NCBI RefSeq assembly: GCF_020809045.1 | Contig: NZ_CP078079.1 | Location: forward strand, 3,782,001-3,846,000 | Origin: Pseudarthrobacter sp. L1SW | GTDB taxonomy: Bacteria > Actinomycetota > Actinomycetes > Actinomycetales > Micrococcaceae | Length of the DNA stretch: 64,000 nucleotides | Direction: 5' to 3' | In this document: piece by piece, positions 24,862-32,647 of the stretch | How the letters are laid out: the number at the start of each line of letters is the position of its first letter | Position numbering within the stretch: position 1 is the stretch's first letter | The notes under the pieces: generated by a model | Databases searched by the model: none | What the model was told of the DNA's origin: nothing | What the model saw: only the letters and a program-made list of their open reading frames with translations | Position numbers and translations under genes: made by a program

Positions 24862-26263
24862 GAACAGCGCCAGCGCTCCCGGGGCAACGCAGCCGTCCTC
24901 GGAACTTGAGTCCGGGACCCAGGCAGCCGGCAAGGGCCGCATCCTGGCGTGGGCGTCCTGGGACTGGGGGTCGGCGGCCTTCAACGCGGTGATGACCACG
25001 TTCGTTTTCACCGTCTACCTCACCTCCAACGCCTTCGGCGGGGAAGACCGGGCCTCGGCAGTCCTCGGCGGCGCGCTGGCAGTCGCCGGCCTGGCCATCG
25101 CCCTGCTGGCCCCGGTCACCGGCCAGCGCTCGGACGCCGGCGGCCGGCGCAAGCTGTGGCTGGGAGTCAACACGGCCGCCGTCGCCATCCTCACGGCGCT
25201 GTGTTTCTTTGTGTACCCGCAGCCGGAATTCCTGCTGCTCGGCGTGACCCTCATTGCGCTGGGCAACGTGTTCTTCGAGTTCGCCGGCGTCAACTACAAC
25301 GCCATGCTCGCCCAGGTCTCCACGCCGCGGAACATCGGCAAGGTCAGCGGCTTCGGCTGGGGCGCAGGCTACCTTGGCGGCATCGTGGCCCTGCTGATCG
25401 TGCTCCAACTGTTTGTGCAGCCCCGCTTTGACTGGTTCGGCGCGTCCACCGAGGACAGCCTGAACATCCGGCTGGTGGCTGTCTTTTCAGCGCTCTGGTT
25501 CTTCGTCTTCGCCCTTCCCGTGCTGTTCGCGGTTCCCGAGCTCCCCCGCGCCGCCCAGGCGCAACGGCTGGGCTTCCTGGCCAGCTACGGGCTGCTGGTC
25601 CGGCGGATCAAGGCCATCTACGCCACCAGCCCGCACACCATCTACTTCCTGCTGGCCAGCGCCGTTTTCCGGGACGGGCTGGCCGCCGTCTTCACGTTCG
25701 GCGGGATCATCGCCGCGGGCACCTTCGGCTTTGAGCTGTCCCAGGTGATTTTCTTCGCCATCTTTGGAAATGTGGTGGCGGCCGTGGGCGCGGTCATCGG
25801 CGGGTTCCTGGACGACCGGATCGGCCCCAAGCGGGTAATCATCGGATCCCTGGTGGGCCTCCTGGTTGCCGGGACCGTCATCCTGGTGCTCGGCAACGGC
25901 GACTACGTCTTCCTGGGCATGGCCTGGGCCGGCAGCACCACGTTCTGGGTATTCGGGCTCTTCCTTTGCCTGTTCGTGGGGCCGGCCCAGTCCTCGTCAC
26001 GGGCCTACCTGGCCAGGCTGGCCCCGCACGGTGAATCCGGCGAGCTCTTTGGCCTCTATGCCACCACGGGCCGCGCGGTCAGCTTCCTTGCGCCGGCGCT
26101 CTTCACCCTGAGCATCACCCTGGCCACCCCGTTCGTGGCACAGGGCGAGGCCCAGCGCTGGGGGATCCTTGGCATCATGGTGGTGCTTTTGGCCGGGCTG
26201 TTGGTCCTGCTGCCGGTGAAGTCACCGGACCGGGCCCCCATCGCGGTGGTTCCGGCCGCCTAA
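24860..26263 (+). CDS. MFS transporter of the UMF1/Atg22-like family
   Basis: A 467-residue membrane protein with about 12 helices. The N-terminal ILAWASWDWGSAAFNAVMTTFVFTVYL is the UMF1 signature (WDWG-x-A-x-N). The first cytoplasmic loop has SDAGGRRKLWLG, matching the MFS loop between TM2 and TM3, and FFEFAGVNYNAMLAQVSTPRNIGKVSGFGWGAGYLGGI is the strongly conserved middle block. Atg22-like proteins export amino acids from yeast vacuoles; the bacterial substrates are unknown. Start is ATG 24860 or 24851; a perfect palindrome spans this point. It is divergent from the Mrp operon, separated by 194 bases. Confidence 0.88.
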   Translation: MNSASAPGATQPSSELESGTQAAGKGRILAWASWDWGSAAFNAVMTTFVFTVYLTSNAFGGEDRASAVLGGALAVAGLAIALLAPVTGQRSDAGGRRKLWLGVNTAAVAILTALCFFVYPQPEFLLLGVTLIALGNVFFEFAGVNYNAMLAQVSTPRNIGKVSGFGWGAGYLGGIVALLIVLQLFVQPRFDWFGASTEDSLNIRLVAVFSALWFFVFALPVLFAVPELPRAAQAQRLGFLASYGLLVRRIKAIYATSPHTIYFLLASAVFRDGLAAVFTFGGIIAAGTFGFELSQVIFFAIFGNVVAAVGAVIGGFLDDRIGPKRVIIGSLVGLLVAGTVILVLGNGDYVFLGMAWAGSTTFWVFGLFLCLFVGPAQSSSRAYLARLAPHGESGELFGLYATTGRAVSFLAPALFTLSITLATPFVAQGEAQRWGILGIMVVLLAGLLVLLPVKSPDRAPIAVVPAA

Positions 26264-26292
26264 AGCGTGCCGGCGAAGACTAGGCTGGAAGC

Positions 26293-26775
26293 ATGAACGT
26301 GGACGAAACTAACCTTCCCGGGCTGGGCCGGCGCAAGGATTTCATGACTGCCTCCGGCCGCCGGATCGGCGTGGTGGAGCTGCGTGAGGGCCAGACGGAA
26401 CTGATCGTGTCCGCCTGGGACGATCCCGATACCTGCCAGGCATCCATACCCCTTACCAGCGAGGAAGCGGCAACCCTCGGCAACCTCCTCGGCGGACAGC
26501 ACCTGGCCATGAAGCTGACGGAAGAGCACAAGGACGTTCCGGGAATCGTGACCCGGCAGTTCTCCATCGCTCCGGACTCCCCGTTCCAGAACCAGCCCAT
26601 GGGCAAAGCGTGCATCCGCACCAGGTGCGGCGTCTCCATCGTGGCCATCATGCGCGAAGGCGAGGTGCTCCCCTCGCCGGGACCCGACGTCGTCCTTCAC
26701 ACGGGTGACCTGCTGGTGGCAGTGGGCACCCAGGAAGGCCTCGACGCCGCGGCCAACATCCTGCGCAACGGATAA
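26293..26775 (+). CDS. Regulatory subunit of a cation/proton antiporter (KhtT-like)
   Basis: A 160-residue soluble protein. The N-terminal half (RRKDFMTASGRRIGVVELREGQTELIV) is the KhtT-type domain, and the C-terminal half (CIRTRCGVSIVAIMREGEVLPSPGPDVVLHTGDLLVAVGTQEGLDAA) is a TrkA-C (RCK-C) domain that usually binds a nucleotide such as c-di-AMP. The next gene encodes the membrane antiporter only five bases away, so the pair should form a gated K+/H+ antiporter. Start ATG 26293. Confidence 0.9.
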   Translation: MNVDETNLPGLGRRKDFMTASGRRIGVVELREGQTELIVSAWDDPDTCQASIPLTSEEAATLGNLLGGQHLAMKLTEEHKDVPGIVTRQFSIAPDSPFQNQPMGKACIRTRCGVSIVAIMREGEVLPSPGPDVVLHTGDLLVAVGTQEGLDAAANILRNG

Positions 26776-26780
26776 CCGCC

Positions 26781-27962
26781 GTGGATCCGCTGGCCCTGAC
26801 CCTCGTTGAACTGGGGGCCGTTGTGTTCTGCCTCGGCCTCCTGGCCAGGCTGGCCGGACGGATTGGAATGTCACCCATCCCTCTCTACCTCCTGGGCGGG
26901 CTGGCCTTCGGTGCCGGCGGCATCGTCAAGCTGGAGGGGATGCAGGAGTTCGCGCATCTCTCCGGGGAGATCGGCGTGATCCTGCTGCTGCTTATGCTCG
27001 GATTGGAATATACAGCCGCCGAGCTTTTTACCGGCCTGCGGCGGTCGTGGCAGGCCGGTGTCCTGGACCTCGTCCTGAACTTCCTGCCCGGCGCGGCCCT
27101 TGCCTACCTGCTGGGCTGGGGCGGCGTCGGCGCCATGGTGATGGGCGGGGTCACGTACATCTCGTCCTCGGGAATCGCGGCCAAGGTCATCACGGACCTG
27201 GGCCGGCTGGGCAACCGGGAAACACCGGTGGTCCTGTCCATCCTGGTTTTCGAGGACCTGGCCATGGCCATCTACCTTCCGGTCCTCACCACCATCCTCG
27301 CCGGGGTCAGCTTCATCGGCGGCCTCACCACGGTGGGCATCGCCCTGGCTGTGGTGAGCGTGGTGCTGATGGTGGCCCTGCGCCACGGGCACCACGTGTC
27401 CAAGGCCGTCCACAGCGAAAACTCTGAGGTGTTCCTCCTGAACGTGCTGGGCGCCGCCCTGCTGGTGGCCGGCCTGGCCTCCGCCATGCAGGTTTCCGCA
27501 GCGGTGGGCGCCTTTATGCTCGGCATCGCCATCTCGGGGGCAACGGCCCATAACGCCACGCGCATCCTGGAACCGCTCCGGGACCTCTTCGCCGCCATTT
27601 TCTTCGTGGCGTTCGGGCTGAACACGGACCCTTCGTCCATTCCCCCGGTGCTCGGCTGGGCCCTGGTGCTGGCTGTCATCACCGCGGCCACCAAGATGGC
27701 CACCGGGATCTGGGCGGCCAAGCGCGCCGGCATTGCCAGGCCGGGACGCTTTCGTGCAGGCGCCACGCTCATTGCGCGCGGCGAGTTCTCCATTGTGATC
27801 GCCGGGCTCGCGGTGGCGTCAGGAGCAGTACCGGACGAGCTGGCGGCCCTGGCCACAGCCTATGTGCTGCTCATGGCCGTCATCGGTCCGCTGGCTGCGC
27901 GTTATGTGGAACCCCTTGTGAGGCCTTTGCTGCGGCCCCGGGGCGTAGCTGCGAGAGCATAA
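26781..27962 (+). CDS. Cation/proton antiporter, CPA2 family (KhtU-like)
   Basis: A 393-residue membrane protein with about 12 helices. GVILLLLMLGLEYTAAELF is the CPA2 opening motif. SSSGIAAKVITDLGRLGNRETPVVLSILVFEDLAMAIYLPVL contains the functional acidic residue (FEDLAM), and ARGEFSIVIAGLAVASG carries the conserved Arg-Gly-Glu near the end. There is no C-terminal NAD-binding domain, which fits with control by the separate subunit encoded upstream. The start is GTG 26781. K+ is the likely cation by analogy to KhtTU. The stop is followed by a TGCC repeat shared with the convergent dcd gene. Confidence 0.9.
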   Translation: MDPLALTLVELGAVVFCLGLLARLAGRIGMSPIPLYLLGGLAFGAGGIVKLEGMQEFAHLSGEIGVILLLLMLGLEYTAAELFTGLRRSWQAGVLDLVLNFLPGAALAYLLGWGGVGAMVMGGVTYISSSGIAAKVITDLGRLGNRETPVVLSILVFEDLAMAIYLPVLTTILAGVSFIGGLTTVGIALAVVSVVLMVALRHGHHVSKAVHSENSEVFLLNVLGAALLVAGLASAMQVSAAVGAFMLGIAISGATAHNATRILEPLRDLFAAIFFVAFGLNTDPSSIPPVLGWALVLAVITAATKMATGIWAAKRAGIARPGRFRAGATLIARGEFSIVIAGLAVASGAVPDELAALATAYVLLMAVIGPLAARYVEPLVRPLLRPRGVAARA

Positions 27963-27982
27963 GGAACAAGCGCCTGCCGAGC

Positions 27983-28002
27983 TGCCTGCCTGCCTGCCTG
28001 CC
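27983..28002. repeat. Tetranucleotide repeat (TGCC)x5 at the dcd stop codon
   Basis: Five perfect TGCC copies lie between the converging antiporter and dcd genes, and the last base belongs to the dcd stop codon. Slippage here would alter the end of Dcd or the 3' untranslated region only slightly. Confidence 0.8.
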
Positions 28003-28577
28003 TATATGGACGTGCGGTGGAAGTTCAGGTGGCTTCGGCTCGCGGTGGGGCCGCGCTGGCCCTGGTAGCGGTTGCCGTACTGGCCGGAGCCGTAGGGGTG
28101 TTCCGCAGAGGAGGACAGCCGGAAGAAGCAGAGCTGGCCGATCTTCATGCCGGGCCACAGCTTGATGGGCAGCGTGGCCATGTTGGAAAGCTCCAGGGTG
28201 ACGTGGCCTGAAAAGCCGGGGTCGATGAAGCCCGCTGTGGAGTGCGTCAGGAGTCCCAGCCGGCCCAGGGAGGATTTGCCTTCCAGGCGGGCGGCGATGT
28301 CGTCCGGCAGCGTGACGGTCTCATAGGTGGACCCCAGCACGAACTCGCCCGGGTGCAGGATGAACGGTTCGTCCTGCTCCACCTCCACCAGGCGCGTAAG
28401 TTCCGGCTGTTCCTCGGCCGGATCGATGTGCGCGTACTTGTGGTTATCGAACAGGCGGAAGAATTTGTCGATCCTCACATCCACGGACGACGGCTGGACC
28501 ATCGCCGGATCGTACGGCTCGAGCACGATCCGCTGGGAGTCTATTTCGGCACGAATGTCGCGGTCAGAGATCAGCAC
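28002..28577 (-). CDS. dcd: dCTP deaminase (probably dUMP-forming)
   Basis: A 191-residue trimeric enzyme that converts dCTP to dUTP, or directly to dUMP in the bifunctional actinobacterial form. The active-site segments are clear: EPFILHPGEFVLGSTYETVTLPDDIAARLEGKSSLGRLGLLTHSTAGFIDPGFSGHVTLELSN with the catalytic Glu in the segment ARLEGKSS, and GSGQYGNRYQGQRGPTASR at the end. The start is GTG 28577. There is little space for a ribosome site and TAATTT sits eight bases upstream, so the mRNA may be nearly leaderless. A consensus DnaA box lies 35 bases upstream. Confidence 0.96.
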   Translation of the reverse strand: MLISDRDIRAEIDSQRIVLEPYDPAMVQPSSVDVRIDKFFRLFDNHKYAHIDPAEEQPELTRLVEVEQDEPFILHPGEFVLGSTYETVTLPDDIAARLEGKSSLGRLGLLTHSTAGFIDPGFSGHVTLELSNMATLPIKLWPGMKIGQLCFFRLSSSAEHPYGSGQYGNRYQGQRGPTASRSHLNFHRTSI

Positions 28578-28611
28578 CGTCCCAAATTACCGCATGGCTT
28601 AGTTGTACCTG

Positions 28612-28620
28612 TTATCCACA
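28612..28620 (+). promoter_or_regulatory. Consensus DnaA box between dcd and the CAP-domain gene
   Basis: TTATCCACA matches the strong R1-type DnaA box exactly. It is a single copy in a divergent promoter region, so it is not an origin. DnaA control of a dNTP-supply gene is known for nrdAB in other bacteria; here it is only a possibility. Confidence 0.45.
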
Positions 28621-28723
28621 ACCGCATTCTTTCGTTGTTGCTGGCGTCTGCTGGGGCTAATGTTGCCTCAGTGATTCAGGCGCCGGATGGTCTCCCGGAT
28701 GGCCCAACAGAGCTGGGGTTGTT

Positions 28724-30451
28724 GTGAATAGATTGGTGGCGCCCGCTTTTATTGGCGCGCTCTGCGCTGTGGCGCTGGTCTCCTCGTCGGCGGGCACGCG
28801 TCCCCTGCCGCTTTCGCCCGGTGTGGCCCTTGGCACGGCGGGTCCCTCCAGCGTCGTCCTGGGCACGGCCAGCGTGAACGACGACGGCGGCGCCTCCGCG
28901 GGCCCGGGCCCGGCCGCGGCCGGGCTCACCCCTGCCGTGGAGCCTGGCATCCGTCCGGCGTCACCAGCTGGCACCGCCGTCACGCTGGCTCCGGAGCCTG
29001 CACCTGCTGCGCCTTCCCCTGATGCCCTGGCCACACCCGAGCCTGCACCTGCACCCCCACCCAGTACGACTGTGGCACCGGCTCCGGAGGTCCCCTGGAT
29101 TCCACCGCTCTGGGCCCCGGATGAAGAGCTGGCCTCGCCGGCACCCTCCCGTCTGGCGGCTCCCGAGTCGGCCACCGCACTGCCTGCGCCGGAGGCCCTG
29201 GTCCCGGACAGCAATGCTGCAGCGGTTCTGACGGTTTTCACCAAAATCAACGAATACCGGGCGTCCAAGGGCCTCAACCCGGTGAAGTACCACCCAACGG
29301 TGGCCGGGCTGGCGCAGGAGTGGTCGGACAGCATCGCGTCCCGCGAGGTGATCGAACACCGCGCCAGTTTCTGGACCGACCCCCGCGCCATGAGTCCGAA
29401 CAACGGCGCCGGTGAGGTCATCGCCATCCGCACTGACCGGGATGCCGCGCAGCTCGTGGAGTGGTGGAAGAGCTCCACCGGCCATAACGCGCTGCTGCTC
29501 GATCCGCGCTTCAACGTTATGGGCGCCGGAATCTCGTACACGAACAGCACATACAAAATCTGGGGAGTGGTGAACTTCTTCGGCTACACCACCCTTCCAG
29601 CCGGCACCCTCGACGCCCCAGGCGGCGGCGGGTCGGGCAATGCGTTCCCGCCGGCGGCCCCCAGCCTGTGCGACGCACCCGTCAAGCACATGCCACCCAC
29701 GCTGGACCTCTCCGCCGCGGCCATCAAGGGGCCGGGCGACCTTGTAACCGTGGACTCCGCGGGACAGCTCCTGGCCCGTGCGGCCACCGGTGCGCGCACC
29801 TATGCCGCCCCCCGGGTCATCGGGTCAAGCTTCACGGGCGCCAAGGAAGTCTTCACCACCGACTGGGACCGGGACGGCGTTTATGACCTTCTGACCCAGT
29901 GGACCAACGGCACCGTGACCCTGCAGCGGGGCGTCGCCGCCGGCGGATTCCAGGCCGCGGCCACGCTCGGGAACGGGGGTTGGGAGACCCTCACCCTTGC
30001 CGTAGGCGGCTGGTGCGCCAACAACAGGATGCCGCAGCTTCTCGCCTTGGACGGAGCCGGGAATCTCTTCCTGTACCCCAACAAGGGCCTGGGGGACCTC
30101 GCGGAACGTGCATTCGTGGCCAACATCGGCGCTGCCCGGAAGGTGTCCATGGTGGATTACGACGCCGACGGGTTCCAGGATGTCCTGGCGCTGCGTGCGG
30201 ACGGGTCGGTCCAGCTTCACCGCGGGTGGGGCACCACGGCGCTGCGCAACGAAACAAGGCCCACCGTCGCCACCGGCTGGGGAGACGTCACGGGCATCAG
30301 GGCGCTGCGGGACGTCACCGGGCTGAACTCCACGGGGCTGGCGCTGCGCCGTGCAAACGATGTTGTCCAGTACTGGGACCTGACCTCAGGAAGCCTCGCG
30401 GCGCCGTCGAACATTCCCGGACCCTGGGCCGGGCAGCGGCTGGCCCAGTAG
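28724..30451 (+). CDS. Secreted CAP/SCP-domain protein with a Pro/Ala-rich linker and FG-GAP-like repeats
   Basis: A 575-residue exported protein. It has a signal segment at residues 1-28, then a long Pro/Ala/Ser-rich region (about 30-165) probably spanning the cell wall. A CAP domain follows at about 168-290 (FTKINEYRASKGLNPVKYHPTVAGLAQEWSDSIA, EHRASFW, STGHNALLLDPRFNVMGAGI). The C-terminal half carries repeats with DWDRDGVYDLL and DYDADGFQDVL, calcium-binding FG-GAP/VCBS-like loops expected to form a propeller. CAP proteins in bacteria are of uncertain function; binding of lipid or wall material is suggested. Start is GTG 28724; the ribosome site is weak (GGGG). It is divergent from dcd. 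Confidence 0.85.
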   Translation: MNRLVAPAFIGALCAVALVSSSAGTRPLPLSPGVALGTAGPSSVVLGTASVNDDGGASAGPGPAAAGLTPAVEPGIRPASPAGTAVTLAPEPAPAAPSPDALATPEPAPAPPPSTTVAPAPEVPWIPPLWAPDEELASPAPSRLAAPESATALPAPEALVPDSNAAAVLTVFTKINEYRASKGLNPVKYHPTVAGLAQEWSDSIASREVIEHRASFWTDPRAMSPNNGAGEVIAIRTDRDAAQLVEWWKSSTGHNALLLDPRFNVMGAGISYTNSTYKIWGVVNFFGYTTLPAGTLDAPGGGGSGNAFPPAAPSLCDAPVKHMPPTLDLSAAAIKGPGDLVTVDSAGQLLARAATGARTYAAPRVIGSSFTGAKEVFTTDWDRDGVYDLLTQWTNGTVTLQRGVAAGGFQAAATLGNGGWETLTLAVGGWCANNRMPQLLALDGAGNLFLYPNKGLGDLAERAFVANIGAARKVSMVDYDADGFQDVLALRADGSVQLHRGWGTTALRNETRPTVATGWGDVTGIRALRDVTGLNSTGLALRRANDVVQYWDLTSGSLAAPSNIPGPWAGQRLAQ

Positions 30452-30454
30452 GCG

Positions 30455-30934
30455 CTAGATGGCGGGCTGGAGTTCCAGGACATCCTTGAGGCGTTCCAGC
30501 TGGGCCACTTCGGAACGGAGGTTCCGTTGGAGCATCCTGTTCAGGAAGCCGAGCCTGTGCAGGAAACGGGGCCGGTCCAGGAACCCGATGGGCTCCTCCG
30601 CCCGGGCCTCGAGGGCAAACCGGACCCGTGTTCCCCCGGCTTCCGTGCTCAGGTAGTAGCCGCCCGAACGGTGGGCAGGCCCGGAGACGACCTGGAACTC
30701 GATCTCCGCACCCGGCCTGGCCTGGGTGATTTCAAGCTCTGCCGGAATGCTCAGTCCGGACCGGCCGGCCACCATCTTCCGGTAGACCGCGCCCCTGGAC
30801 GCGGACGCTCCCTGGAGCAGCGTGACGCTGCGGACCGAGTCCCGCCACAGCGGAAGGTTGGTGGCATCCAGCAGGAACAGATACACGGCCATGGCGTCAC
30901 GACTGATCAGGACCTCGTGCTCCGCAAATGCCAT
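30455..30934 (-). CDS. SRPBCC-family (START/polyketide cyclase-like) protein
   Basis: A 159-residue soluble protein with the SRPBCC fold pattern. MAFAEHEVLISRDAMAVYLFLLDATNLPLWRDSVRSVTLL is the typical opening, and later YYLSTEAGGTRVRFALEARA forms the last strands, followed by a C-terminal helix (FLNRMLQRNLRSEVAQLERLKDVLE). Such proteins bind hydrophobic ligands in a deep pocket; the ligand cannot be guessed. It nearly abuts the stop of the convergent CAP-domain gene (three bases). A GC-rich, structured leader is present upstream. Confidence 0.85.
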   Translation of the reverse strand: MAFAEHEVLISRDAMAVYLFLLDATNLPLWRDSVRSVTLLQGASASRGAVYRKMVAGRSGLSIPAELEITQARPGAEIEFQVVSGPAHRSGGYYLSTEAGGTRVRFALEARAEEPIGFLDRPRFLHRLGFLNRMLQRNLRSEVAQLERLKDVLELQPAI

Positions 30935-30976
30935 GGGGATCTTTCTGAGTGGACGTCGGCTGGCCGCAGCAGCCGC

Positions 30977-31050
30977 ATCCCCCCGGCACCGCAGCTACCC
31001 GGTTCAGGTTAACCAGCGCTCCTCACGCCCACCTAGTCAGGGCCCGGGAC
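30977..31050 (-). other. Structured GC-rich leader element upstream of the SRPBCC gene, partly resembling a TPP riboswitch
   Basis: On the minus strand this leader contains AGGTGGGCG followed by TGAGGAGCGC, and then AACCTGAACCGGGTAG. These two blocks closely parallel segments of the genuine TPP element at 14056-14172 (AGGTGGGCGCTGAGAG and AACCTGATCCGGTTAG). However the stretch between them is too short, CUGAGA is not intact, and the closing stem is not obvious. It may be a decayed or unrecognised regulatory RNA. It ends about 40 bases before the SRPBCC start. Confidence 0.35.
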
Positions 31051-31172
31051 GTTATTGAAGAGTTACCGGATGACGCACGGGCGCCCGGGACACGGGGTGC
31101 CGGAACGCTGGATGGGCAGGGCACGGAGACATCTGCGCTAAGCTATGTTCTGCCCCTCTTCGGCGGGGCACT

Positions 31173-31246
31173 GCGGCTGTAGCTCAATGGTAGAGCGCTA
31201 GCTTCCCAAGCTTGATACGCGGGTTCGATTCCCGTCAGCCGCTCCA
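31173..31246 (+). tRNA. tRNA-Gly (anticodon CCC)
   Basis: A full cloverleaf can be drawn. The acceptor stem GCGGCTG (31173-31179) pairs with CAGCCGC, followed by T and an encoded CCA end. The D arm is GCTC with GAGC. The anticodon loop TTCCCAA gives CCC, reading GGG codons. The T arm is GGG TTCGATT CCC. The anticodon stem CTAGC/GCTTG contains one U-U mismatch at the 28-42 pair, which is unusual but not disabling. Confidence 0.95.
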
Positions 31247-31344
31247 TGTTGCCGGCGGGGCCGCCAGCACCGGCCGGGCCATTAGGTGCCTGCGTGTATC
31301 GTCAGAAGTCAGGAACCTCTTCGGTTCCGCTACAGGAGCAATAC

Positions 31345-31485
31345 ATGGCTGACAAGTCCCCGCGTCAAACAGCATCCAAAAAATCCGGCAAGTCCATCAA
31401 GGAAAAGCGCGCAGACAAAAAGGCCGCTTCCGCACCAGCCAGCTCCCTGGACGTAACGTCCAACAAGGCCGCCAAAAAGAAGTGA
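31345..31485 (+). CDS. Small Lys-rich conserved hypothetical protein
   Basis: A 46-residue very basic protein: it starts MADKSPRQTASKKSGKSIKEK and ends NKAAKKK, with about a third of residues Lys or Arg. AGGAG lies seven bases before ATG 31345. The last four bases overlap the GTG start of the next gene, so it is translated and coupled. I recall similar short MADKSPRQ proteins in other actinobacteria without a known role; nucleic acid binding is likely from charge alone. The region between the tRNA and this start should hold its promoter. Confidence 0.75.
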   Translation: MADKSPRQTASKKSGKSIKEKRADKKAASAPASSLDVTSNKAAKKK

Positions 31486-32636
31486 CCGCGGCGGAGAACA
31501 AACTGACCCTGGGCGTCCTGGCATCAACAAAAAAGCCGGACGAGCGCAGGCTCCCCATCCATCCGCTGCACTTCGAGCGCATTGCGCCGGAGGTCCGCCA
31601 GCACATCATCCTTGAGCACGGCTACGGTGAGCGCTTCGGCGTTTCGGACGCGCACCTCTCCACCCTGGTGGGCGCGATGGCCAGCAGGGAGACGCTCGTG
31701 GCGGAGGCCGACGTCGTCCTCCTGCCGAAGCCTCAGGCGGAGGATTTATCCGACCTGCGGGACGGCCAGGTCCTCTGGGGCTGGCCTCACTGCGTCCAGG
31801 ACCGCGCCATTACGCAGCTGGCCATTGACAAGAAGCTCACGCTGATCGCTTTCGAGGCCATGAACCACTGGGCCAGTGATGGCGGATTCGGGTTGCACGT
31901 GTTCCACAAGAACAACGAACTCGCAGGGTATTGCTCGGTGCTCCACGCCCTGGCGCTCACCGGGTCAACCGGTGACTACGGCCGTCGGCTCAGCGCCACG
32001 GTCATCGGCTTCGGCGCTACAGCCCGCGGCGCCGTCACGGCATTGAACGCCCATGGAATCCACGATGTCCAGGTGCTGACCAACCGAGGGGTGGCCGCCG
32101 TCGGCGCTCCCATCCACTCGGTGAACATCGTCCAGTTCGATCATGACGCCCAAGCACCCTTCCTCAGCCAGGTCATCACCGAACGGGGCCGGGTGCCGCT
32201 GGCGCCGTTCCTGGCCGAGAGCGACATTGTGGTCAACTGCACCCTGCAGGACCCCAACAACCCGCTGACCTACCTGCGCACGGAGGACCTCGCGGCCTTC
32301 AACCCGGGCAGCCTCATCGTGGACGTGTCCTGTGACGAGGGCATGGGCTTCAGCTGGGCGCGGTCCACCACGTTCGCCGACCCGATGTTCACGGTGGGCG
32401 ACCACATCAACTACTACGCGGTGGACCACAGCCCGTCCTACCTCTGGAACTCCGCCAGCTGGGAAATCAGCCAGGCCCTGCTGCCGTTCCTGGAAACCGT
32501 CATAAGCGGCCCCGAAGCATGGGACGGCAACGAAACCATCTCCCGTGCCATCGAGATCCGTGACGGCGTGGTCCGCAACAAGGACGTGCTCGAATTCCAG
32601 AAACGGGAAGAGGCGTACCCGCACCAGGCTCTGTAG
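31482..32636 (+). CDS. N5-(carboxyethyl)ornithine synthase / alanine dehydrogenase-like enzyme
   Basis: A 384-residue enzyme of the alanine dehydrogenase/transhydrogenase fold. The start LTLGVLASTKKPDERRLPIHPLHFERI resembles the substrate-binding Arg and Lys region of alanine dehydrogenase, but ADVVLLPKPQAEDLSDLRDGQVLWGWPHCVQ and FEAMNHWASDGGFGLHVFHKNNELAGY match carboxyethylornithine synthase-type proteins. An NAD(P)-binding strand reads ATVIGFGATARGAVTAL. The reaction expected for that family is reductive condensation of pyruvate with ornithine; the exact amino acid partner here is unproven. The start GTG 31482 overlaps the small basic protein's stop. A short hairpin at the stop codon is shared with the convergent MFS gene. 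Confidence 0.8.
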   Translation: MTAAENKLTLGVLASTKKPDERRLPIHPLHFERIAPEVRQHIILEHGYGERFGVSDAHLSTLVGAMASRETLVAEADVVLLPKPQAEDLSDLRDGQVLWGWPHCVQDRAITQLAIDKKLTLIAFEAMNHWASDGGFGLHVFHKNNELAGYCSVLHALALTGSTGDYGRRLSATVIGFGATARGAVTALNAHGIHDVQVLTNRGVAAVGAPIHSVNIVQFDHDAQAPFLSQVITERGRVPLAPFLAESDIVVNCTLQDPNNPLTYLRTEDLAAFNPGSLIVDVSCDEGMGFSWARSTTFADPMFTVGDHINYYAVDHSPSYLWNSASWEISQALLPFLETVISGPEAWDGNETISRAIEIRDGVVRNKDVLEFQKREEAYPHQAL

Positions 32637-32647
32637 CCGCGGGCTAC
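32633..32647. terminator. Short hairpin overlapping two converging stop codons
   Basis: GTAGCC and GGCTAC pair around GCG. The stem covers the end of the carboxyethylornithine synthase-like gene and the end of the MFS gene. No U-tract follows, so termination would depend on Rho or on the stem alone. Confidence 0.35.

Noticed and set aside
28561..28723. Replication origin suggested by the DnaA box
   Set aside because: Only one consensus box is present, there are no DnaA or DnaN genes nearby and no AT-rich unwinding region.
30977..31050. A functional TPP riboswitch upstream of the SRPBCC gene
   Set aside because: CUGAGA is not intact, the P3 stem region is missing and no closing stem is clear. 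Only fragments resemble the THI box, so it is listed as an unresolved element.
31173..31246. tRNA for an amino acid other than glycine
   Set aside because: The loop TTCCCAA places CCC as the anticodon, and the length and stems fit tRNA-Gly.
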